Below, one piece after another: positions 47,156 through 57,675 of a stretch of DNA of 64,000 nt. Location of the stretch: NCBI RefSeq assembly GCF_030445035.2, contig NC_080695.1:51229954-51293953 (forward strand). Reading direction: 5' to 3'. This DNA is from Dasypus novemcinctus. Its lineage: Eukaryota; Chordata; Mammalia; Cingulata; Dasypodidae. Position numbers and translations under genes: made by a program. Below the pieces are notes generated by a model. It was not told the DNA's origin. It saw nothing but the letters and a program-made list of their open reading frames with translations, and did not search any database. The first letter of the stretch is position 1, and each line of letters begins with the position of its first letter.

Positions 47156-49700
47156 CCATTGTTTTTTTTAAACTCATCTTTATACTTTTTCCATAATGCT
47201 CCTTTTATCTGAATTTTCTGTTTAGTTAATTGTTGGATACACATGTACTACTTAGGGTTTGGCTGGTAAATGAAAGACCATAAACGTTTTCTTCCTGTGT
47301 CCACGCAGGCGTCGGCCCTTTCTCCCGTGCTTGACTGACCTGCCCGCGTCCTGGGCATCTGAGCAGCGGCTCCTCCGCTCCCGCGTGAATCCGCCGGTGG
47401 CAGGTGCAGGAGGCTGAGTCAGGAAGCCCCCAGGGCACTTGTCCTTCAGCCTCAATCCACGTGCCAGGCAGGACCCAGGTGCATGGAGGACCTCCTGAAG
47501 GCGCTACCTTTAGTTAAGGGGTTGCCCGAAGGAATATGGGACCCCTTACTCCAGATCCCTGGAGAGTTTTAGGGGCGGGATAAATTCAGATACAGAGAAG
47601 CTCCAGGGAGGAGCGAGAAGTCAGCGAGCACAGGCAGAGCAGACGCAGGAGAAGTGGGCGAAAGCCTGGAGAGGGCGCGGGCCTGGCACTGCAGGGAGGG
47701 CACCGCCTGGGCAGGGCGTGGCCTGGCCAGCCCCTGGCCTTGGACTTCCAGCCTCAGTGACCTGGGACCTTCAGCCCCATTGTGCAGCCAGCGGGCGGCC
47801 TTTGTCCTGCGGCCCGGCAAGCCGCGAGCCATGCGCTTGTGTTCCTAAAAGCTCTTCTAATGCCAAGAGGACTGGGAATGACTCAACTGTACAGGAAAGT
47901 GACTCCGAAGTAAGGGAAGATATTCTACAAAGTCAAATGAAATAATTCAGCAAGTGAACCTGCCCTCAGCTCAATGGTAAAAGTGCCTGCGGCCCTCCAG
48001 GTCACCTAGCTAGAAGGGCAGGACCACGCGTGCTGAGATGAACGTGGGGAAGAGGCAGGCGTCTTACTGGTAGTGGATAAAATAGCTTCCTTTTGTAAAT
48101 TTTACAAAATCGCGTAACCTTGTGACTTAACCATCTATACTCAAATTTCTGAAGACTTCCTGTTGTCAAAATGAACCTGTAGCACAGGTGTCTGGGCTCC
48201 TTCCCTGGAGGTTCTGATTGGACAGGCTTAGAGAAGGCTCCTGGATGGTTCCGTGAGTGTCCAGGTGATTCCTGTCCTTAGAAAGGTTTGAGCACTACCG
48301 CAGCCTCCGCCAGGGACAGGTGAAGCGTAACACACGCGGCTACTCCTTCTTTGCACACCCGTGGCATGTGAGTCTAACTAACCTAATACGCAATCTGATT
48401 CACTGAGGCTACCACGTGTTTGTGCTTTTAGCATCAGAGCCTGGGCGCGCTGGGAAGTTCTGCAATTGCTGAAGAAAGTGCCGGGGACCACATCCCTGGA
48501 GAGAAATGCTGCCCTTTATGTGACTATCATAATTAAATGCATCCATCTTTGCATGCCTATTTACAACAATTACTGCTACAAAATTGTTCTCAATCTCCTA
48601 TCCCGTGTATTTCAGGACCTAGAAGTGATGTGAGCATCTTTGTTCCCTGATGCTGTTTCTGAATTAGCCAGAGTTCAGTCTGGGAGCACAACCTCTGCAG
48701 TTGCCAAGATTGATTACAGGAATCAGATCACACACAAATGTTAAGGAGGAGCTGGAGAAGAAAGTTTCTGCAGGGAGGAGTGAGAGGATCAGACAAAGCT
48801 ACGAGCCAGTTCTAAGTGATGGTGCAGGTGGACCAGGGAAGCTTATAGAAAAATCAGAGGGGCCATACACACCCAGTATCAAAGATGGAAGCGCAAAGAG
48901 GAAGCTTGTCCACAGGAACCTCCTACCTCCACGGCGCTACCATCCCTGCATCTGAGGCTCCTGCTGGCCAGCTGACCCGGGCGTCAGAAGGGGAGCCAGG
49001 TGTGAAGTGGGGGACGATGAGGATAAGCCGACCCAAGGGCACCTCAGGGGTGGCCTTCAGCTGCTCTGAGCACTGTGGCTTCTAGGGGTGAAGTCTGCAT
49101 GCATCACATCGGCCTTCCAGATAGCGTGCACGTTCATCTTTGGGCTGACTTTAAATCTAGAACCATCCAGGGACAGGGAGTCTAGGAAATTCACCAGCCA
49201 AACCACCTTGATATAGCACAATACGCTTCACTGAGGCTCTTGAAGAAATCCCTGTTCATTAGTGAATCCATGGAAATTTGTTAGTAAGTGGTATGCTGAT
49301 GAATGTTTAAATGCCTGCGTGGTAGAAAAAAAATAAGTAAATAATCAAGACTTCATTTATAGTTTCTGCCAAGCTCTATCTAAAAAATACTTCTTCCAAG
49401 GTCAATTTCAAGCATTACTATGATGTTCCTGAATGCCAGGTTAGGAAGAGGTGCTAAAATTTGTGTCTCCTTAACTAGTGTGAACCAGTTGCAGCCCTCC
49501 TGTTTACTGATGACAGCAGGTATACTTCTTTATCACTCTTCCTTGACTCAATTTAAGAATTAGCAAGAGGAATACAGGTTTTTCTCCTTCTACCCACTCT
49601 GCTGCGTTAAGACAGTTCTCAGTGACTAAAAAATCCATAGATCCTCCATTTTTCTTGATCTGTTTTTCAGGACAAATATTCATTCCTTCACTCTAATTCA
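47156..49700. other. GC-richer unassigned region
   Basis: From about 47280 to 47850, and less so to 49100, GC and CpG content exceed the surroundings without matching the 5S spacer or SINEs. Short open frames (up to 87 codons) occur on both strands. A pyrimidine tract ending 'tgtgtccacgcag' at 47309 could serve as a 3' splice site. It could be a decayed CpG island, an exon-bearing fragment or an unrecognised repeat. I cannot decide. Confidence 0.35.
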
Positions 49701-49725
49701 GTACTCAACTCATGATCATACCATT

Positions 49726-49850
49726 ACATATGTGTGTATATATATATGTAATATATATTTATATCATGCACACATATATACACACATCATTACATATAAA
49801 GACATATGTATCTATATTATACATGTGGTGTATATATGGGGACATTTCTT
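49726..49850. repeat. AT/GT-rich low-complexity tract
   Basis: Alternating TATA, TGTG and CACA runs (for example 'gtgtgtatatatatatatgt') interrupted by short words. This is a degenerate compound microsatellite. Confidence 0.8.
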
Positions 49851-51511
49851 CTCCACAGAAATGGCATGGCCTGTAGTTGTAACTTAATACACTTTGAAGT
49901 CCACTGTGCTGGGCCTAGACTAAGCCCTTTTAGTTTAGAGATTTGTGTTTATCAGGAATAGGAAATTGTATTGAATTAATCTATGATACTCTGGCTATGT
50001 GTTTCTCTCTTCATCTCTCTTCCTAAAACTCTTGCCTCTGTGCTGTAATCGATTTTTTGAAACTCTATTTTCCAAGGAAATTATTCCTTTCATTTAGGTC
50101 TTGGAAAGCATTTGAGTAGAGTTAGTTTTAATTAGTGTCATACTTTTACTCATAGTAATAAGTCTTTGAAATTATTTTACACGGTTTCCTAATTTGAGTT
50201 TTATAAATTTATTTCTGAGTAAAGTAATATATCCATTTGACAAACAAAGCAATTTAGTAACCAGCATGAAGCATTCGTGTACCTACTTAATATATTCAGA
50301 TACTAATTGTATGGTTTATAAGTGAAATCATTAGGTTCAAAACACATCTGGCTAATTGTGGTTTTTTTTAACTTCTGCCCTTTAAAATTTGTTGTGAATG
50401 ATATTTATTAGCAGTTAATGAGTGTCTTCAAAAATGCACTTGAAAAATCACTTTTTTGCTTGACATGTTTATTTTTTTTTTGAATTTTACTTTTAAAATG
50501 TGTGTCTCTTTAAATAGTCTGTTGAATTTTGTAAGATCATGGTATTGCCTTATATTATCAGAATCATCAAGATGCCCAGGTTTTCATTCATTTAAAATCT
50601 TTATTTTTTTAGCCATCATTTGCCAGATTATGGAAATTTATAATGTCAATTTAAACTCTAAATCTATGGCAACAAAGATCTGGAAATTCTGTTTCCAGAA
50701 AAATATGCAGAGTTAATAATGCAGACAAGGCTCTTTGCCTTAGTACCAACCACTTGGATGGCTGCTCTCATAATTTTGTAGTAAACTTATTTTCTATCTC
50801 TCTATTTCCAAGTTTTTTCTTCATTTCTTCCAAAGTTTCATAAATAAGTTTCAGATACTTCGTGTGAAATTACGTAAACCTTTGCAATCTGAGCAGAAAC
50901 ATATTGGGAAAGTGTATTATTTCTCTTGTAATCACCTAACACCCATTCTCTTTGTTCCCTCTTTCTGAAAGTCCTATCAGTTAGGTGTAGGAGAGCTAAT
51001 TGATCCTCACTGAAAAATGAGGAAGTAGGTTATAGTTTCTTTAATCTTCTTCTTGTCCTAAAAATGTGTTGTTGTGTTTTTTTCCTAGTAAGAAGCTAAA
51101 ACTAGAAGTACAATAAAATTTCACATGTAACAAAATCTCTAAATAAAAGCATTGAGGATTATATCCCATTCCCCCTCCGTGCTCTGAGAGCCGGGGCCTC
51201 CACTGGGCGGAGAGTGTGGATCTGCACCAGTGCCTGGAATGACGGGCTGCCTCCAGCAGGCGTGGAGGACACAGCATCAACCCACAGACGACACGCAGAC
51301 TTTGGGATCTAATGGAGCTTTCCCTGATATGTTTCAGACTTGCTGTTTTCCTTCTAATTTCTTCCTTCTGCAATGCAAATATCTGTCCTAAGACTAGTCC
51401 CATCATTGTGTGTTGGAAGCAAATATGTTGTTTTCCAGGTTTCACAGGTCTATCCACAAAAGGAAAGGAAGTTTGCTCCAGCATGGACCATACCTATAAC
51501 TGATTTTTTCA
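49851..51511. other. AT-rich sequence, no gene seen
   Basis: The minus-strand 147-codon frame at 51041-51484 is the only long frame. It has no domain I recognise, although GC rises near 51170-51270. No call is made. Confidence 0.4.
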
Positions 51512-54310
51512 AAATATGTTTTTTTTAAGGAAGTTTTGAACTTATAAAACAATCATGCACATGTGTCGAATTCCCATACAACACCCCTCCCCCAATACAC
51601 TACATTGTTGTGGAACATTTGTTACAGATTTTGAGATATTATCAGACTATTAAGACTAACTATGATCCATAGCACACATTTGGCATACTTTTTCCATCTC
51701 TCCTATTATTAACACAGTACATCTTTGGCATGACGCGAGAGTTTTACAGTATTGCTGTTAACTATAGTCCATAGGTTACACTAATTGTACTTTTCCCAAG
51801 CTTCTCCACATTCTCACCTCCTTGCAATAGTGACGTACACTTGTTCTAGTTTACAGGAGGGCATTCTTGCATTTGGACTATTAACCACAATTCTCATCCA
51901 CCTCTGGGTTCACTATGTCATTCAGTCCCTAGACAATTCTCTAGGTTTCTTTCAATTGACATTTACATCCCTAGACTATGCTTTTCAGCCACATTCCCAC
52001 TTAAAAAACAGCTTCATTAGTTCTACTCACAGTAATGTGTTACCATCAACTTCATCCATTTCCACATTTTTACAGTCAAGTTAATTAAAACAAAACCTTC
52101 TACATATATTAAGCCTCAGTATACCTTCTCAGCCTTCCTCTTATCTCCTAATAACCTACACTCTATGTTTTAACTCCGTGTGATTATTCTTCGTATTTAG
52201 TTCATGTTAGTGAGACCATGCAACATTTGTCCTTTTGTGCCTGGCTTATTTCACTTAGCATAATGTTCTCAGGGTACATCCATGTTATCACTTCTGTCCC
52301 AATTTCATTTATTCTTATAGCAGCATAGTATTCTATCATATGTATATAATTAGGAATAAACTTTTGTTTATCCATTCTTTCATTGATGGGCACTTGTGTT
52401 GTTACCACTTTGGGCAACTGTGAATAAAGCTGCTATGGACATCGGTGTCTGTGTCACAGTTTTCAGTTCTTCTGGAAATATTCCTAGTAGAGGAAATGCT
52501 AGATCATTCGGCAGTTCTATATTTAGCTTCCTGAGGAACCAGTAAACTGTGTTCCACAGAGGCTGCACCATATTACAATGCCACCAACAGTGAAGGAGTA
52601 TTCCTATTTCTCCACATGCTCTCCAGCACTTACTGTTTTCTGTTTTTTAAATAATGGTCATTCTGTGCAGGGTGAGGTGTTATTTCATTGCCGTTTTGAT
52701 GTGTGTTTCCCTGATAGCTAGGAATACTGAACATTTTTTTCATGTGCTTTTTTGGCGATTTGTATTTTCTCTTTGGAGAAATGTCTTTTTAAGTCTTTTG
52801 CCCATTTTAAAAATTGGATTGCTTGCTCTTTTATTGTTGAGTTGTATAATCTCTTTATATGAATGGAAATCAAACCCTTATTAGATATGTGGTTTCCAAA
52901 TACTTCCATTGAATGGGCTGCCTTTTTACTTTCTTGATGAAGTCCTTAGAATCACAGAAGTATTTTTGTTTGAGGAGGTCCACTTATCCATGTTTTCTTT
53001 CATTGCTCATGCTTTTGGGGCAAGGTTTAAGAATCCACCACCTACCACCAGTTCTTGAAGATGTTTCCCTACATTTACTTCTAGGAGCTTTTGAGTTAAT
53101 TTTTTGTATAAACTGTGAGATAAGGGTCCTCTTTTTTACTTTTGGATATGGATATCCAGTTCTCCCAGCACTATTTATTGAATAAATTGTTCTGCCCTGG
53201 CTGGGTGGGTTTGACAGCCTTTCAAACACCACTTGGCATAGATATAATGGTCTGTTTCTAAACCATCAGTTCTGTTCCATTGGTCTATGTGTCTATCTTT
53301 ATACCAGTACCATGCTAATTTTTTTTTTTTACCACTTTAGCTATGTAATAAATTTATAGTTCAGAAGTGAGAGTCCTCCAACTTTGCTCTTCATTTTTAA
53401 GATGTTTCTGGTTATTTGGGGCCCCTAACTCTTCCAAATAAATTTGATAATTGTATTTTCTGTTTCTTTAAACAATTTTTTGGGATTGCACTGATCTGTG
53501 TATCAATTCGGGTAGAAATGACATCTTAACAATATTTATTCTTCCAATCCATGAGCATGGAATGTTCTTCGATTTATTTAGTATTTTAAGTTTTGTTTAT
53601 TTGTCTGTTTTTACCAAGGCATTGTAGTCTCCTAGATATAAGTGCTTTATATCCTTGGTTAAAAACTTAACCTAAATATTTAATTCCTTGGTCACTATAG
53701 TTAATGGAATTTTTTTCCTGACTTCCTTCTCTGATTGCACGTTACTAGTGTATAGAAACACTACGGATTTTTGCATATTAATCTTGCATCCTGCCCCTCT
53801 GCTGAAATTGTTTATTAGTTCTAGCAGCTTTGTTACAGGTTTTTCAGGACTTTCTAGGTATAGGAGCATATCATCTCCACATAGAGATCTGGATGCCATT
53901 TATTTCTTGTTGTTGGCTGATTGGTCTAGCTAGAACCTCTAGCACTAAATTGAATAAGAGTGGTGACAGTGGGCATCCTTGTCTTGTTCCTGGTCTCTGC
54001 AGGAAAGCTTTCAGTCTTTCACCATTGAAGAAAATATATGGCCTTTACCATGTTTAGAAAGTTTCCGTCTATCCCCATTTTTGTAGTACTTTTATCAAGA
54101 AAAGATGGTGCATTTTATCAAATGTCTTTTCTGTGTCAATTGATAAGATCACGTGATTTCTCTTCTCTGGTTTATTAATGTAGTGTATTATGCTGACTGA
54201 GTTTCTTGTGTTGAACCAAACTTGGATGCCTTGTATAAAGTCCACTTTGTCATGATGAATAATTCTTTTTAATGTGTTGTTGGATTTAATTAGCAAGTAT
54301 CTCCCTAGGG
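51512..54310 (-). mobile_element. Antisense LINE-1: 3' UTR plus ORF2 C-terminal and reverse transcriptase parts
   Basis: Read on the minus strand, 51512 is the 3' end (T-run on plus at 51520) and the element extends rightwards into ORF2. At 53672-53899 the translation shows the reverse transcriptase catalytic region with the motif GDDM (for the usual FADD or YADD). At 54069-54290 there is the upstream block with 'HHDKVDFIQG' and 'SIDTEKTFDK', both known L1 landmarks. Stops and frame breaks are present, so it is inactive. The sequence is cut in the middle of the reverse transcriptase region at about 54300-54317, where 5S spacer begins. Confidence 0.85.
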
Positions 54311-54706
54311 ATGCGGTTTCCTTCAGGTCTCCCGCTAGCGAGACCCGGCCTCCGCACACCTGCCCGCCGCCAGTGACACCCTGGAACGCTGGGCCTCGGT
54401 CTCCCAGCCGCGAGCCCAACTGGCCGCGGAGCCGGGCTGCCAGGACCAGCGCCTCTGCTCGCCGTGCCCTCGTGTGCCCTCATGCCCCGAGCACAGATCC
54501 CGGCCAACGGGCCCTGCCGTTCCCCCCCCCCCCCGGGGGAAGGAGTCCCCAGGGTGCTGCTGGGGCCAGAGGGGCACGGGCCAGAGGCCTCGCGGGCAGC
54601 GGACCGGCGGGTGTCCGCCGTGCAGGGCAGGGAGCTCTGGCCCGAGTGGGCCCGGGTGGCGGGTGCTGGTGTTCGGCTGGACCAGGCGCGGAAGGCACCG
54701 GCCCGG

Positions 54707-54769
54707 GACCCGGGCTCAGCCAGGTGGGACCCGGGCTCAGCCAGGTGGGTCCCGGGCTCAGCCAGGTGG
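54707..54769. repeat. 21-bp minisatellite, three units, in the 5S spacer
   Basis: GACCCGGGCTCAGCCAGGTGG occurs at 54707-54727 and 54728-54748, and with one change at 54749-54769. The partner positions in the other unit ends hold one unit (57356-57376) or one unit plus a fragment (34380-34405). Confidence 0.9.
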
Positions 54770-55457
54770 CCCCCTGGCGGCCTCCGCCTCCGCCGGCGGT
54801 GTGTCCAGGCGCCTTGGGCTCTGAATGCCGCCAGCCCCGTGCGGGAGAAGCGATGGGCCCTGGGCACGTGTGCTAGTGTCCGTGCGTGCGTGCGCCTGTG
54901 TGTCTGCTTCGCGGGCTCCGGACCGTGTCCCGTTGGTCGGCACAGGGGTACCGACCGCACTGGCTGAGGGAGAGCCGCCCGCTTTCCCGCTGCGCGAGGG
55001 GCCACGGGGCGTGGGCGGCTGGTTGGGTGGGGCCTGTCGCCTGGGCTCAGGGGGCCACAGGAAGTCTGTGGCATGGGGCCCATCGGCGTGGTGCCAGGCA
55101 AGGCAGGGAAAGGCGAGAAGGGGCAGGCCCTGTGTGCACGGTTCCAGGGCACGGGCCAGAGGCAGGGCCCGCCGGACGCCGACAGGTCTAGCGGGCCTGG
55201 GGTCTTGGGCCCAGGCGCAGTGGGCGCGGGCCCCTGCGTGCCCCAGCCAGGTGTGGGTTGGTGCGGGGCTGCGAGCTCCAAAAAAGGACTGGGTGGCCGC
55301 TGCCTGCGTGGCTGCGCCGCCAGGGAAGGGCGCGCGCGGTTCGGGGTTGGGGCCAGGGGCCCGGGGCCTGCATACCTGGCCCTGAGGGCTGCGGGGAGCC
55401 GGGCTCGGGGCGGGCAAAAGGAGCGCGAGCGAGAGGTGGAGAGGGGCGGCGCGGGGC

Positions 55458-55461
55458 AAAA
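55458..55461 (-). terminator. Pol III terminator, T4 on the minus strand
   Basis: AAAA on plus gives TTTT at the 3' end of the minus-strand 5S copy, in the context TAGGCTTTTGCC. Confidence 0.6.
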
Positions 55462-55579
55462 GCCTACAGCACCCGGTATTCCCAGGCGATCTCCCATCCA
55501 AGCACTAACCAGGCCCGACCCTGCTTAGCTTCCGAGATCAGAGGAGATCAGGCGCGTTCAGGGTGCTATGGCCCTCCAC
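55459..55579 (-). rRNA. RNA5SP: 5S rRNA-like sequence, likely pseudogene (copy 2)
   Basis: The minus strand aligns with mammalian 5S rRNA over all 121 nt with about 8 differences: C3G, T4G, C6G, C14G, C30T, G37C, A77G and C91T. Box A and the intermediate element are intact, and only C91T touches box C, so transcription by Pol III is conceivable. C3G, T4G and C6G break helix I because the 3' strand (GCTGTAGGC) is unchanged. C14G and A77G are shared with copy 1 and may be common ancestry or the species' own 5S state. Loss of helix I argues for a pseudogene. Confidence 0.88.
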
Positions 55580-55599
55580 GCCGGCTGCTGCCGCCAGCA

Positions 55600-55611
55600 G
55601 CCTCAAGAGCC
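55600..55611 (-). promoter_or_regulatory. D-box-like element upstream of 5S copy 2
   Basis: The minus strand reads GGCTCTTGAGGC at -21 to -32 from the 5S start, one mismatch from the mammalian D box as I recall it (GGCTCTTGGGGC) and at the expected distance. It indicates that the spacer kept the promoter layout of a functional 5S gene. Confidence 0.7.
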
Positions 55612-57383
55612 CGCTGCGCGACGCCGCGCTGCCAGCCTTCAGCTCCCGCCCCGCCCCCGGAGGCTGAGGGCGGCCGCCTCCGGGGCCAACCCTTGGGCCC
55701 TCCGCCACCGCCCTGCCCGTCCGCCGCTCTGGCCCTACCTGGCCTCGAGCCCCCCCTCCCCCGCACGCCACTGGCTCCCGGGACCCCCGCCGCTCGCCTG
55801 CCCACACATCACCGCCCCCTGCTCCGCCCTCGGGCCCACGGCGCGGCCCCCGCGCCACCGACGGCTCAGTCGGTGGACGGCGCCCTGCGGACCCCCGACC
55901 GCCACGCGCACCCCTGGTGCCAGGCCGGCCGGCCCACGACTCTCCCGCAGCGACCGCCTCAGGCGCGAGCGCCGGCGCCCCCTGCCGGCCGGCCCTGCCT
56001 CACCACCCCGCGCCCGGGCCAAGCACCTGCCACCACGCCCAGCCGGCGCCCCTGAGCCGGTACCGCCCCGGCCCAGGAGGCGGGGCCAGCCCCAGTCCGG
56101 GCCTGCCGCCCACGCGCCCGCACGCCTCCGGCTGCCCCGTCCCCCCCCACACACACGCCCCCACCCCGCACGCCTTTCCCCCTGAGTTTCTCGGGTCCTG
56201 GGTCCTCGGCCGTCGCAGCGGGTCCCCGCGTCCAGACCTCCTGCTCCCGACCGCGCACAGGGCTCTGCCCTTGCCTGCCGGGGCCGCTCCCAGGAGCCAC
56301 GCCCACGCGGAGGGTGGGGGTCGCCCCGCATGCCGCCCGGCCTTCACGCCACACAGCCGCGCCGTGCGCGGGAGCGGCCGCTCTCCCTTGGAGCAGCGGC
56401 CACGAGCTGGCGTCGGATGCGGGCGGCCGCGCTGGCTGCAAACGCCGACCGCGGGGCCAGGCGGAAAGCGGCAGGTGGCCGGATCGGGGCCAGGCTGTCC
56501 GCAGGCCTGCGCAGCTGGGGCCAGAGCAGAGGCCCTTACACCTGGCACCGGGGGCTGCCCAGCCGCAGCGGGAGGCCCCGAGGCGCACGCAGCGGAAGCG
56601 CCCCCGGGCCGCGGCGGTGGGCGTGGCCTCGGTGCCCGCGCACCTGCGCCTGGGCCCTGCCGGGCTGCCGTGGGCACGGGTCTCTCCTCGCAGAGGCCCT
56701 GGGCCGCAGAGCTGGAGCCCCGGCCCCCTGCCCTGCCACCCCGAGCCCCTCCAGGCGTCCCGGCCTCAGCCGGCCTAGGCCTCGCTGTCGCCAGCGCCTG
56801 CTGACGGCAGAGCTCGCCCAGCTCCTGCAGATGCGCCTGGCGGGAGGCGAGGGCGACAAGGCCGCCCGCTCGGCCAGACCTTCCAGAAGGCGCCTGGGCG
56901 CTTGCCGCCGGCGGGAGGGACCCTTGCAACCCGCGCCGAGCGCCCCGTGGGGGAGATCCCCTCGGGAGGCCGCTTCCTTCAGGTCTCCCGCTAGCGAGAC
57001 CCGGCCTCCGCACACCTGCCCGCCGCCAGTGACACCCTGGAACGCTGGGCCTCGGTCTCCCAGCCGCGAGCCCAACTGGACGCGGAGCCGGGCTGCCAGG
57101 ACCAGCGCCTCTGCTCGCCGTGCCCTCGTGTGCCCTCGTGCCCCGAGCACAGATCCCGGCCCACGGGCCCTGCCGTCCCCCCCGGGGGAAGGAGGCCCCG
57201 GGCTGCAGCTGTGGCCAGAGGGGCACGGGCCAGAGGCCTCGCGGGCAGCGGACCAGCGGGTGTCCGCCTGGGAGAGCAAGGTGCTCGGGCCCGAGTGGGC
57301 CCGGGTGGTGGGTGCTGGTGTTGGGCTGGACCCGGCGGGGAAGGCACCGGCCCGGGACCCGGGCTCAGGCAGGTGGGACCCGG

Positions 57384-57675
57384 CATCAAAATAATACTGT
57401 TTTTGTAAAATATAAATTCAAATAAACTAGAGAGATGGAAACAGATTAGCAGCTGTGTATGGTATTGGAAGCACAGAGAGATTGAGAGGAGACGAGGTTT
57501 TTTTGGTTGGCTGTTTTTTAAAAATTTTTATCATTATTGTAATAGGGAAAATGCTCTAAAAATGATTGAAGTAATGAATTCACAACTATGCGATTACACC
57601 AAATACCACTGAGTGTATACTTTGAATGGATTCTATTTAAGAGTTTCATTAAAATTGGTTTGTTAAAAAAATGAA
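57384..57675 (+). mobile_element. Sense LINE-1 3' UTR adjoining island 2
   Basis: The text 'aaataaactagagagatgg', 'gaaaatgctctaaaaatgat', 'gtgtatactttgaatggatt' and the end 'attggtttgttaaaaaaatg' is a typical L1 3' UTR on plus. It begins right where the 5S block stops. Its orientation is opposite to the L1 on the other side of the block. Confidence 0.75.

Larger units (their letters stand above)
54318..57383 (-). repeat. Orphan 5S rDNA: one full unit plus a partial unit
   Basis: This very GC- and CpG-rich block starts at 'ttccttcaggtctcccgc' (54318). The same text recurs at 56974, giving a direct tandem period of about 2,656 bp, so the block holds about 1.15 units. One 5S-like sequence lies at 55459-55579 on the minus strand. 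Spacer includes a triplicated 21-bp repeat (54707-54769) and a long C-run (about 54523-54535). All long open frames here (403, 408, 354 codons) lie on both strands and are composition artefacts. The tandem arrangement shows it derives from the 5S array, not from a retrotransposed 5S RNA. Confidence 0.88.

Noticed and set aside
46710-47171. 153-codon frame with a hydrophobic start resembling a signal peptide
   Set aside because: It is the translated minus strand of a SINE plus its flank.
54286-57394. Frames of 403, 408 and 354 codons across the second island
   Set aside because: Same composition effect. One of them even runs from 5S spacer into the antisense L1, which no real protein would do.
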